A stretch of DNA of 56,832 nucleotides. Source: CAYSCW01 sp964449165 (GTDB lineage Bacteria > Acidobacteriota > Aminicenantia > Aminicenantales > Aminicenantaceae). The DNA is taken from the NCBI GenBank assembly GCA_964449165.1, contig CAYVAT010000020.1, positions 1 through 56,832 on the forward strand, given 5' to 3'. The notes below the pieces were generated by a model. The model did no database searches. It saw only the letters and a program-made list of their open reading frames with translations, and was not told the DNA's origin. The translations under genes were made by a program, and so were the position numbers. Below, one piece after another: positions 42,958 to 50,979 of this stretch (its first letter is position 1; each line of letters opens with the position of its first letter).

Positions 42958-43782
42958 ATGAATCTCCAAAAAGAACAGTCGGTACAGCCTAACTTGAACA
43001 AAGGATTGCAGATATTCATCACCAGATCTCTGTCGCTCGTTGTGGCGTTTATTATGGCCGTAGTGATTTGTGTCATCAGTTTTTTCCTGCTCAGTTTTCC
43101 GGTTATTGCCGGATATTACTATGCTGTCAGATACAGCCGCCGTGAAAGATACTTCATCGATATGGAAAACATAACGAGAACGACCTTTCTGGTCTTCAGA
43201 GGGATAAGAGTATATTTTATCCAAAGCTATGTCTTCGGGCTCATGGGGCTCTTTCCCATAGCTCTCCTCTTCTTCTCACCTCTGCTTCCCTGGATACTGG
43301 CAGGGGAGCAAGGGATGTATTGGAGCCTCCTCTTACAACTTCTATGGATTCCGGCTTTCTTTCTCACGGGAATTGTGGTCTTCCATGGATACCCACATCT
43401 GATTGCAACCAACGACGGAATCGGATCTCTCCGTTATGCTCTTGCTATGGGAAGGTCAAGACCTCTTCCTGCCATAGGAAGAGGATTTCTTCTTCTCTCT
43501 CCCATCCCGGCAGCTATTTTTCACTTCCTGATGGTTTTCTCCTACCCTATTCTTGCGGGATGGGCTGTAGCTGCAACAGGCGATGTGGATGAAAGAAAGC
43601 AAGAGCTTCGGGCACAAGGCGAGGTCACACTGGCAAAACTCCTTCTTACTCTAGCTCTTGCTGGGGTGATGTTCGGCATTATCTATCTTTTTTCCTGGCT
43701 CTGGGGAGGTTTAGGTCTTTTCATCGGCCTAGGACTCTGCTTGGCTCTCGCTCTCCTGTTTGCTCGAAGACTGACTCGATGA
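42958..43782 (+). CDS. Multi-pass membrane protein, unknown function
   Basis: The 274-residue protein has about six membrane helices. After a polar head, the first helices are VVAFIMAVVICVISFFLL and FPVIAGYYYAV, followed by a basic loop RYSRRERYFIDMENI. The last helices are glycine- and leucine-rich (LFSWLWGGLGLFIGLGLCLA). No catalytic or transport motif can be named. The ribosome site is weak (GAGAAT). It overlaps no other gene and precedes the DUF4878-like lipoprotein by 59 bases on the same strand, suggesting an operon. Confidence 0.75.
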   Translation: MNLQKEQSVQPNLNKGLQIFITRSLSLVVAFIMAVVICVISFFLLSFPVIAGYYYAVRYSRRERYFIDMENITRTTFLVFRGIRVYFIQSYVFGLMGLFPIALLFFSPLLPWILAGEQGMYWSLLLQLLWIPAFFLTGIVVFHGYPHLIATNDGIGSLRYALAMGRSRPLPAIGRGFLLLSPIPAAIFHFLMVFSYPILAGWAVAATGDVDERKQELRAQGEVTLAKLLLTLALAGVMFGIIYLFSWLWGGLGLFIGLGLCLALALLFARRLTR

Positions 43783-43841
43783 AAGATGCGGAGAGACAGC
43801 ATTTTATACAAAAAATTAAGCAAGAATTAAAGGAGGTATTG

Positions 43842-44267
43842 ATGCGAAAGAAAATCTTAATGGGGTTAACAGTCTTCATCTTCGTTGCATTGCTGTTTAC
43901 GGCCTGCGGAGGTGGAGGGGGATCGCCTGAAAATATTCCCAAGGCCTACTATGCTGCCATGGCCAAAGGGAATGTCGACGCCATGCAGAAAATGACCACA
44001 GGAAGCTTCACAGCACAAGCTGTTAGAAGTGCGGAACAGTCCAAGAATATGAAGATTTCCATCTCCGCCTGGAAAGTGAAAGAAGTCAAGGATATCGGTG
44101 AGGACAAGAAAAGCGTTCGGGTGGAATTCGTGAGCAAAGTGGAACCCAAAGGAAGAGGCTTTGCCCGTAAGATGAAGCAGGATCAAATTTTTCACCTGAA
44201 ACGGGTGGACAAGAAATGGCTAGTGGAAAATATCTCTGTGGCCAGTCCTCCCATCTCAGTGGATTAA
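43842..44267 (+). CDS. DUF4878-like lipoprotein
   Basis: This 141-residue protein has a lipoprotein signal (lipobox FTAC, followed by GGGGGS) and a cystatin/NTF2-like domain: IPKAYYAAMAKGNVDAMQKM, then strands and a closing WLVENI segment, the pattern of DUF4878 lipoproteins. These are probably anchored in the outer or inner membrane, with no known activity. ATG at 43842 is chosen because AAAGGAGG is 6 bases upstream; an in-frame ATG at 43779 has no such site and would add a charged head. It is downstream of the membrane-protein gene and precedes a small membrane ORF. Confidence 0.85.
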   Translation: MRKKILMGLTVFIFVALLFTACGGGGGSPENIPKAYYAAMAKGNVDAMQKMTTGSFTAQAVRSAEQSKNMKISISAWKVKEVKDIGEDKKSVRVEFVSKVEPKGRGFARKMKQDQIFHLKRVDKKWLVENISVASPPISVD

Positions 44268-44301
44268 AGAATCAATTTATAGAGAAGATTAGATTGACGA
44301 A

Positions 44302-44454
44302 TTGACCAGGACAAAGAAATCCTTTTCGGAGACGCTTGGAAAAGAATTCAGGTATCACAAAATCAATCTGGCCTTTTTCGTACTTGAATTACTTATCATC
44401 ACAGGGATAAGTCTCATCTATCTCGTTTATTGCGCCATCTTTTTAAGACCCTAG
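44302..44454 (+). CDS. Small single-pass membrane protein (50 aa)
   Basis: A 50-residue frame runs from TTG at 44302 to TAG at 44454; the in-frame stop before it is at 44290. It has a polar head (TRTKKSFSETLGKEFRYHKI) and one clean membrane helix (LAFFVLELLIITGISLIYLV). No strong ribosome site is seen, so start and reality are uncertain. It would fill the 198-base space between the lipoprotein and the convergent gene. It could be a regulator of a nearby membrane protein. Confidence 0.4.
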   Translation: MTRTKKSFSETLGKEFRYHKINLAFFVLELLIITGISLIYLVYCAIFLRP

Positions 44455-44465
44455 AGCGCGGATAA

Positions 44466-45146
44466 TTATCTGTCTGGCTTCTCTTCTAACCAGGAATCTA
44501 ATTCCTCGGAAAAATTTTCCCTGTAAAATCTTTCTAAGTGGGAATAAATCTTCTCAACATCCATTACATTCTCTTCTTTTATCTGATTATAGAATCCCAA
44601 AACAAAATCTTTCTTTTTTCTTAAACAATGATGCCAGAACCAGCAACTGGCATTAGCGTTTTCCAGGATAGATTTTTCTTTATCCCAAGGAAATTCCTCC
44701 AGAACTTTATCCTCTCCTGTAAACTCAACAGCCATAGCGATAGCTGTTCCCTCTGTAAACCAGGCGTATTCCTTTCTGTTGGGAAGATGGAAATAGCTTC
44801 TCTGGAATCCATGAAATATCTCATGGGCGATGATTGTTTTGCCGAAAGGCCCTTCAATTTCAGATTTATCCATGACGACTTTAAGCTTCCCGTCTTCTGC
44901 ATAGGTAAAATTATGAAAAATAAACGACGAAGACCTCCAAACTTCCAAGGAAATCTCTTTAAACTGGAAGTCGAATCCTTCCGAAGCATAATGCCTCTGT
45001 ACCCTTTTCACAAAATCGATTAGAGACGCTTTTTCTTGAGGGTCGAATAAACCGTGATCTTCCACAGAAATTTGCACTGAGCATCCCCACAGAAACACAA
45101 ACACGCAGGTCCAAACCATAATCTGCCGCATTCTTGTTCTAGACAT
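44466..45146 (-). CDS. HExxH metalloprotease-like lipoprotein
   Basis: The 226-residue protein starts with a lipoprotein signal (lipobox LWGC). The middle contains HEIFHGFQRSYF, a zinc HExxH motif, and 22-27 residues later WFTEGTAIAMA, whose glutamate can be the third ligand, as in gluzincin-type peptidases (MA clan). The N-terminal part is strand-rich (FKEISLEVWRSSSFIFHNFTY). Which family it belongs to cannot be named. As an envelope-anchored protease it could process surface proteins. It begins 7 bases after the UbiA-type gene ends on the same strand, so they are probably co-transcribed. Confidence 0.75.
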   Translation of the reverse strand: MSRTRMRQIMVWTCVFVFLWGCSVQISVEDHGLFDPQEKASLIDFVKRVQRHYASEGFDFQFKEISLEVWRSSSFIFHNFTYAEDGKLKVVMDKSEIEGPFGKTIIAHEIFHGFQRSYFHLPNRKEYAWFTEGTAIAMAVEFTGEDKVLEEFPWDKEKSILENANASCWFWHHCLRKKKDFVLGFYNQIKEENVMDVEKIYSHLERFYRENFSEELDSWLEEKPDR

Positions 45147-45153
45147 CTTCTCG

Positions 45154-46805
45154 TTATAATCTCAGAAGAAAATAGGTAGCAGCCATCAAATAGAAGAGCA
45201 TTGTCAAAGGATAACTCATTCTCATGTAGAAAAGGATTGCTACTGCTGTGCCCGTGACTAAGAAAAACAGGATATCGATATAATCAAAAATAAACAAAAG
45301 AGGTGATAAAAAGCCCAAGAAAAGCAGAAGGGAAATTACCCTCCTTGCCCTCTCTTTTTCCAAGATTGTGAAGAAGTTCCTAATGCCCATCTGTCGATCT
45401 CCTTCATAATCCTGGGCATCTTTGGTCACAGATCCAACAGTAAGTAAAACAAAAACATAAAGAAAGAATTTCAGAGCCGAGAACAAATTATCAACCCTGA
45501 GAAGGAATGTTCCTGAGGAATATCCGATCATGAAAGAGAGAGCCGAGCCTAATCCGATGATGGGATAGGCTAATAATCCTCTCCTCAGGCGGAAGGGAGG
45601 AACAGAATAGAGGATGGCCAAGAGGAAAAAAAACAGGCTGCAAAGCAGAGCAACATGGCCTATAAGGATGGAGAGGNNNNNNNNNNNNNNNNNNNNNNNN
45701 NNNNNNNNNNNNNNNNNNNNNNNNNNNNNNNNNNNNNNNNNNNNNNNNNNNNNNNNNNNNNNNNNNNNNNNNNNNNGAGGAAAAAAAACAGGCTGCAAAG
45801 CAGAGCAACATGGCCTATAAGGATGGAGAGGCCTACCCCCACCAACCCGAGTGTAAACCCTAATTGCAGGTAATCTTTAGGTTGGATGAGCAGAAGGACC
45901 AGCGGCCTTTTTTTAAGATTAGCCCTGTCGATTCGGACATCATAGACGTCATTGATGACGACTGAACACTGCCACAGGAAAAACACACTGAGAAGCGCTA
46001 GAAGAGCATATATCCAGTTTGGATAAGAGAAAGAGAGTTTTTGGGCCACGACCAGCCCGGCAACAGTCAACAGTATAAAATTCAGAGTCCTTAAAGGCCG
46101 CGTGTTCCTCAGAAGAGAGATAACAAGCCTTCGATTCCTCAAAAACAAGATAAGAATGACCAAAAAAAGCGAAAAGAGAAAATAAAAAAGAAAATAAAGG
46201 AGCCGCTCTGCAGCCGCAAAAGAGGGAATCACAGGGGCCAATCCTGCAAACTCAGGGACAGGAAGGTAAAGCTTTGGGGCAGCGATAAGCTGGATTCCAG
46301 AATATGTCAGAGCTAAGACAATCAGCACTTTAAAAAAAGATCTTGTTTTGTAAAAAGTGTAGATAGCGATTAAGACGATGATAAGAGCCAATTCGAAGAT
46401 CAGTCCTTTACCCACATTGTTCGACTTCCAGAAGAAATATTTGAGGTTCATCCAGAAATTTTCTGGAAAAGCATAATCGTAAGGCTGTGTTCTGCTAAAA
46501 ATAAATTTATCCAGGAACGGGGCCAATATAACAAAAGAAATAATTACAGATGAGACAGAAAAAAGTCTGTCGAGTTTCTCTTTAGTAACCAAACAAAAAA
46601 GCGCAAAAATCAGGAAAAAACTCCAAAAAAAGAAGGCTATCTCATGAGCAAAAACAAAACGGTTTATCTCAAGAGGAAAGAAAGTGTTCTCAAAATAGAC
46701 TCGCAAAAAGAAGAGGAGGAATAAATAGAGGAGAGCCTTGATCCAGTTTCTATTCAGATTCTCGATATAATTGATAAAGAAAGGCAGAATGATTTTCTTG
46801 TGCAA
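45154..46805 (-). CDS. UbiA-type prenyltransferase with N-terminal extension (split by false gap)
   Basis: The gene is interrupted by 100 N (45677-45776), but the 55 bases on both sides are identical. Removing one copy gives one frame of 498 residues without change of phase. The C-terminal half is a UbiA-superfamily membrane prenyltransferase: NDVYDVRID (NDxxDxxxD) and DAQDYEGDR hold the Mg-diphosphate-binding aspartates. The first 230 residues are an unrelated multi-helix membrane region with two periplasmic loops (e.g. FSRTQPYDYAFPENFWMNLK). Such enzymes attach prenyl chains to aromatic or sugar acceptors. The acceptor is unknown and no quinone gene is nearby. The DUF438 gene lies 56 bases upstream. 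Confidence 0.85.
45622..45676 (+). repeat. 55-base overlap at left edge of N gap
   Basis: Bases 45622-45676 are identical to 45777-45831 by eye. The two copies directly flank the 100-N run. This is the signature of two contigs that overlap but were scaffolded with a standard gap, so the repeat is probably an assembly artefact. Confidence 0.85.
45777..45831 (+). repeat. 55-base overlap at right edge of N gap
   Basis: This is the second copy of the block at 45622-45676. Collapsing the two restores an uninterrupted prenyltransferase frame. Confidence 0.85.
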
Positions 46806-46860
46806 TATCCGGCTTATTCCAAACTCTGTTTACCGGTTAGCTTGAACGCTTTTTTGAAGG

Positions 46861-48084
46861 TCAATCTCTCTCATCGAGCAGCCTCTTCTCTCCCTTGAGC
46901 TTTTTTATCTCTGTGATGTCCTGGGTGACTTCAAGAGTACCCAAATAGCTCGACTGCTTGTCTCTGACCGCAAAATACCTGATGTATATTTCTCTTCCCT
47001 TAAGATTGATCCAGAAATCGACAGAATCCCTCTTCCCCTCTCGGAATGAGTTGACGATTTTCTCCACAACATCCACGCTCTGCGGAGGATGGCAGTCCTG
47101 GACTCTTCTTCCCAGTACGGCTTTCGTCCTGGTAAAAATCCTTTCTTTTCCCTCCGAAAAGTATCTCACCCTGTCGTCTTTATCCACAAAAGTTATATCC
47201 ACAGGCAATGTGTTCAAGACCGCCATCAACTCTTTCAAGGTGAATTTTCCTGTCGCCAGAGTAATCTCATCGTCCTGGTGTGATGGATTTTCTGCAAAGG
47301 CATCCTTCAACTCATCCATTAAATCTTGTGTCTCTTTTGGCTTTTCGATAAAAGCATAGCCCACCTCATCGCTCTCTTTGAGTATCTCCACCCAGTCGCC
47401 CGGACTCAGCTTCTCGAGCGATGTCGGAAAAAGAATGTTCTCTTCCTTAAAGATCATTCCCTCTATCTCTTCCAGCAGAGGATTGACGGTTTTCTCATCA
47501 AGAGCCTCTAAATCTTCCTTCTTCTCTACGCTTTCAATTTCTGAGAAGGCCTTCCTCAACAAATCCCTGATTTCATTATCTTTACCCCACATTACCTTGG
47601 AAGGGCCAAAAAACCCTTTTTTCTCCAGATATGGAAAGAGAAGCTGCTCTTTTCTCTCGTAATGTGTCTCCACGCTTTTCAGCTGAAGGAGCATGTCTTT
47701 CAGATTTTCCTTAAACTTGGCGAGCTCAGGATCTCCTTTTTTTTCCATCAATTCTTTGAGGGAAGCTGTTAATTTTTCGATTTCCCTGTTTTCCTGCTTG
47801 AAAAGATGTACAGGATGGGCAGGGGAGGTTTCTTCAGAAACCGATTGTTCCAACGCAGATTGGAAAAGCAGAGCATGGACATTACAGAATTTTTTTATCT
47901 CTTCAGGTGAAAGCCCTTCGTCTATCAGAGACTGCTCAATCTCTGCAATCTCTGTTGAGCTTATGTTTCCGATTTCCTTCTCAAACCTTTCCTTGGCCTC
48001 TTTTACGGATAATCCTTTATGGAGCTGGCGGATAATATCCTTCATTATTTCTTGTTTCTGTTTCTTATCAAGATCTTTACTCAT
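46861..48084 (-). CDS. DUF438/hemerythrin-like protein with PAS domain
   Basis: The 407-residue cytoplasmic protein begins with a DUF438 domain (about 1-70, with IIRQLHKGLSVKEAKERFEK). A hemerythrin-like helical region follows, with HPVHLFKQEN, HYERKEQLLFPYLE, MWGKDNEIR and EENILFPT, the residues that bind iron or heme in related proteins. A PAS domain occupies about 290-400 (LPVDITFVDKDDRVRYFSEG and GTLEVTQDITEIK). No output domain follows, so it probably acts as a redox- or oxygen-responsive sensor by interaction. AAGGAGG precedes the ATG. It reads toward the UbiA gene, and about 390 bases of non-coding sequence lie upstream. Confidence 0.88.
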   Translation of the reverse strand: MSKDLDKKQKQEIMKDIIRQLHKGLSVKEAKERFEKEIGNISSTEIAEIEQSLIDEGLSPEEIKKFCNVHALLFQSALEQSVSEETSPAHPVHLFKQENREIEKLTASLKELMEKKGDPELAKFKENLKDMLLQLKSVETHYERKEQLLFPYLEKKGFFGPSKVMWGKDNEIRDLLRKAFSEIESVEKKEDLEALDEKTVNPLLEEIEGMIFKEENILFPTSLEKLSPGDWVEILKESDEVGYAFIEKPKETQDLMDELKDAFAENPSHQDDEITLATGKFTLKELMAVLNTLPVDITFVDKDDRVRYFSEGKERIFTRTKAVLGRRVQDCHPPQSVDVVEKIVNSFREGKRDSVDFWINLKGREIYIRYFAVRDKQSSYLGTLEVTQDITEIKKLKGEKRLLDERD

Positions 48085-48464
48085 AATTCTCCCTCCTTTT
48101 TTATCTTTATCTAATCAGGGATGATGAAACATTTTATTCACTCATTTGAGCTATCTTGAGACTCAAAGCGCTGTCTTTTCCGAACTGAACACAGGTTTTA
48201 AATTTAAAAGAAGAAAGCGAATAACGCTTTAAATCAACTGCCAAATTGTTGTCGATTTATTATTCTACCAGAAAAAAATGAATAAATCTTTACAGCTTTC
48301 TATCAAGCGATACATTTACATTTTTATGACGAGTGAATCTTTTTTATTCCGTCAGGCAGAGAGGCGGCGGTTCCTGTGCATCCGAAGCCCATGGTGGCGG
48401 GTGGGAGGGTCTTGGCGAGGATGGACAGGAACCAACGCTTCCCAAGTTAACCCACCTAATCCTT
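48085..48464. other. Non-coding spacer with a GC-rich inverted repeat
   Basis: No gene is supported in these 380 bases. GGTTCCTGT-GCATCC (48369-48383) pairs with GGATGG-ACAGGAACC (48419-48433) over 15 bases with one mismatch, around a 35-base GC-rich loop. The local base composition is far richer in G than the flanks. It may be a structured RNA or palindromic element. Confidence 0.5.
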
Positions 48465-48498
48465 AAATAAAAAAAAGAGGAGGACGCGTGTCCTCCTC
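48465..48498 (-). terminator. Rho-independent terminator of the sigma/anti-sigma operon
   Basis: On the minus strand GAGGAGGAC pairs perfectly with GTCCTCCTC around a four-base loop ACGC (stem at 48477-48485 and 48490-48498). Eight T residues follow immediately. It lies 24 bases past the stop of the DUF4097 gene and so ends that operon. Confidence 0.85.
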
Positions 48499-48521
48499 AT
48501 TAAGGCAGGGGGAGTAAGGAA

Positions 48522-49475
48522 TTACATCTTTTTCAAATCAATGTCACCGCTGAAAGCATTCAGGATGACCACAGCTCCACCTCCATTGACTGTACCCTGG
48601 ATCTTCTTCTTGCTGAACTTTCCGCTGACCATGATCTCGAAATCACTATCGATATCTCCGCTGAATGTGCTGGCTTCGAGATCAAAAGCCGCGTTAGAGG
48701 GCAGGATCATCTCGATTTCGCCGCTGTGGGATTTCAGCTCATACCGACCTTCGGGATTGATATCTCCCTGATAGGTGATGGAGCCACTCAACGCGTTTCC
48801 TTTGACCACTCTGGCACCGGAAACATCTATCAACTCTATGTCGCCGCTCACGGATTCGGCCTCGACGGAACCGTTCATCTTCCCCACGGTGATATCGCCA
48901 GAAACAGCCTTTAAGAAAGCATCTCCATTAATACTGCGAAGCTCCAAATCCCCGCTAACAGACTTGCAATCCGCTCCTTTATCAGCCTTCATCACTTCGA
49001 TACCTCCGCTCACCACATCCACTTCTATCGCGCCTCCAATCTGTTGAAGTGTCACATCCCCGCTCACTGATTTTATTTTAACAGCCACTTTATCTGGGAC
49101 GAGCAGATGGTAATCGATGGAGACATTCAAAGACTTGATGCTCGGCTCAGGATATTTGGTCTCAATACGAAGAGTATTTGCCTCTTCCATAACCTCAATT
49201 TTCACTCTGGCTGCATTCTCTTGTGCTCTTTCTAGAGTCGAGGCTCTAGAGATCTTCTTCGCTTCAATCTTGACTTCGGCCTTATCCCAGCTTTCAACCT
49301 CGATATCTCCCGAGATATTCTTTAAGCTCACTTTCCCATCTCTGGCCAAAGAAACAGTCTTTTCAAATTTCTCCTCATACCTTTCTCTGTCGGCCGATTC
49401 GGCAGGAATCATTCCCAGGATAAAAAACATGACGGTTAAGATGGCGACAACGGTTAATAGCTTTTGTAATTTCAT
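48522..49475 (-). CDS. Secreted DUF4097 beta-repeat protein
   Basis: The 317-residue protein has a signal peptide (about 1-27) and a DUF4097-type domain made of repeated VSGDIxVxxxxGxVxxxxV units, including KSVSGDLEL, KAVSGDITV, ESVSGDIEL and FSGDIDL, expected to fold as a beta-solenoid. Proteins of this family are envelope-located and commonly follow an ECF sigma / anti-sigma pair. AAGGAGG precedes the ATG. It is the third gene of the operon beginning at 50893, and a strong terminator follows it. A functional relation to the second repeat protein at 34959-35720 is possible but unproven. Confidence 0.88.
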   Translation of the reverse strand: MKLQKLLTVVAILTVMFFILGMIPAESADRERYEEKFEKTVSLARDGKVSLKNISGDIEVESWDKAEVKIEAKKISRASTLERAQENAARVKIEVMEEANTLRIETKYPEPSIKSLNVSIDYHLLVPDKVAVKIKSVSGDVTLQQIGGAIEVDVVSGGIEVMKADKGADCKSVSGDLELRSINGDAFLKAVSGDITVGKMNGSVEAESVSGDIELIDVSGARVVKGNALSGSITYQGDINPEGRYELKSHSGEIEMILPSNAAFDLEASTFSGDIDSDFEIMVSGKFSKKKIQGTVNGGGAVVILNAFSGDIDLKKM

Positions 49476-49495
49476 AGTAAACCTCCTTTTTAAAA

Positions 49496-50197
49496 TTAAA
49501 GGGTTTTCCCCGTTCCCCTCTCAGGGGAAGATGCTGATTTGACGGCGGCCATCTCATCAAGCAATTTTAGCTTTACATCGTAGGCGTATAATAGATAATT
49601 TCTTGCTTCGAGATTGTCTGGGTGGGTGAGCACAGCTTTTCGGCAAGCATTGATAGATAAGTCAATAATCTCAAGATTGGCCTGAAAAATCTTGGCTACT
49701 CCTGGATCTAGCCTCCCTTTCTGGGTGGATACAGCTTGATCAAGGGCTCTTATCGCCGCTTGATAGTGACGCTCAGCCTCCCTTAATTTAGAAAGAGTGT
49801 ATTGCTGAGGGTCCATGGAGCCGAAGATTCCTTTGCCATACCTCAACCCTAATATCACCCCGCCGGATACGATCACTAAAAGAAGAACTGCACCCAGAGC
49901 ATATTTCAATTTGGGTTGGACCTTCAGAAAGTCAAACCATTTCCTCTTTTCCAGTGCAGGAGTCTGAACCGTTTCTGTCTCTTCTCCGATTCGAGACTTT
50001 ATGCGAAACCAGCTCTGATCAGAGGGCGAAACCTCCTCCAAATCATGGGCCTTCTCCGTGATATTCTTGAAATCTTCGAGCACCTGCTGGCATTCCGGAC
50101 AACTTTCAAGATGTTTCTGAAGAGCAGCTTTTTTGTCGGCATCCAGATGGCCATCGATATAGTCACTGATCCATCTCCTTGCTCTTGTGCATCTCAT
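49496..50197 (-). CDS. zf-HC2 anti-sigma factor
   Basis: The 233-residue protein carries a zf-HC2 zinc-binding anti-sigma domain at its N-terminus, with HLESCPEC (HxxxCxxC) and the upstream cysteine of MRCTRARRWISDYIDGHL. A single membrane helix (about 95-115, GAVLLLVIVSGGVILGL) follows, and then a helical extracytoplasmic domain (AERHYQAAIRALDQAVSTQK and later NACRKAVLTHPDNLEAR). Such proteins hold an ECF sigma at the membrane until a signal releases it. It starts 9 bases after the sigma gene ends and precedes the DUF4097 gene by 20 bases, so the three form one operon. Confidence 0.92.
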   Translation of the reverse strand: MRCTRARRWISDYIDGHLDADKKAALQKHLESCPECQQVLEDFKNITEKAHDLEEVSPSDQSWFRIKSRIGEETETVQTPALEKRKWFDFLKVQPKLKYALGAVLLLVIVSGGVILGLRYGKGIFGSMDPQQYTLSKLREAERHYQAAIRALDQAVSTQKGRLDPGVAKIFQANLEIIDLSINACRKAVLTHPDNLEARNYLLYAYDVKLKLLDEMAAVKSASSPERGTGKTL

Positions 50198-50206
50198 TTT
50201 TCTCTC

Positions 50207-50893
50207 CTACAGTGCATTTTTATCCTTGAGATAAGTCCTGATTTTCATCCTGGCTTTAAAAAGCTGGGACTTGGATGTTCCCGTAGAGCATCCCAGCGTC
50301 CGGGCAATCTCCTCATGTTTGAAGCCCTGAACATCATGGAGGAGAAAAACGCTCTTCAGCCCTCGAGGAAGACTCTCTATGGCTTCATCCAGGGGCTTCC
50401 TCATCTCTTTTTCCTGAACACCATGACTATCTGCGTTAACAACTCTCTTAGCCTCATCCAAAGGAAGGGCGTCTCTGAGTTTGCTCCTCTTGCTTCGTAG
50501 ATAGCTGTAACAGGTGTTGAGGGCAATGCGGTAAGCCCAGCCGTTGAACATCTCATAATTCTGGAGGCTCCCCAAGTTGGTAAATATCTTGACAAAGATA
50601 TCCTGCAGCAGGTCTTCAGCCGCCTCATAATTGTAAGTGTGACGGTAGATCAGGCTGAAAAAAGGACGTTTATACTGTTCGTATAAAGCACTTATGGCCA
50701 GTGCGTCTCCTCCTTGACCGCGTTCAATCAGGTCTTTGAGCACCAGCGCATCTATTTTTCCTTTTCCGGCAGCAGATTCTTTCTCACGCTGAGATACCAC
50801 GTAATTTTCTCCAGTCAAAGGCATTTTAGCATAACGGCCGATTCTAAAGCTAACCTGGCCAAGAACAGAGGTTAAAGCAACCTGATAGTACAT
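50207..50893 (-). CDS. ECF-type RNA polymerase sigma factor
   Basis: The 228-residue protein contains sigma region 2 (LYEQYKRPFFSLIYRHTYNY, AEDLLQDIFVKIF, GWAYRIALNTCYSYLR) and region 4 (SLPRGLKSVFLLHDVQGF, HEEIARTLGCSTGTSKSQLF). It should direct RNA polymerase to an envelope-stress regulon. The preceding 50 residues are an N-terminal extension of unknown role; the start ATG at 50893 follows GGAG, and later ATGs exist. The zf-HC2 anti-sigma gene follows by 9 bases and will control it. A promoter with ECF-like elements lies just upstream, suggesting autoregulation. Confidence 0.9.
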   Translation of the reverse strand: MYYQVALTSVLGQVSFRIGRYAKMPLTGENYVVSQREKESAAGKGKIDALVLKDLIERGQGGDALAISALYEQYKRPFFSLIYRHTYNYEAAEDLLQDIFVKIFTNLGSLQNYEMFNGWAYRIALNTCYSYLRSKRSKLRDALPLDEAKRVVNADSHGVQEKEMRKPLDEAIESLPRGLKSVFLLHDVQGFKHEEIARTLGCSTGTSKSQLFKARMKIRTYLKDKNAL

Positions 50894-50916
50894 ACCTTTC
50901 TTCTCCTCATCTACAT

Positions 50917-50944
50917 GAGATGAAAAAGACGGGCAAAGGGTTGC
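50917..50944 (-). promoter_or_regulatory. Candidate ECF-type autoregulatory promoter
   Basis: On the minus strand GCAACC (complement of 50939-50944) is followed after 16 bases by CATCTC (complement of 50917-50922). Many ECF sigmas recognise an AACC-type -35 element and a CGTC- or TCTC-like -10 element. It lies 24 bases upstream of the sigma-factor start. Inference from resemblance only. Confidence 0.4.
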
Positions 50945-50979
50945 TTTTTAGGAGAAAAAATATGGAAGGCCTGGGAAAT

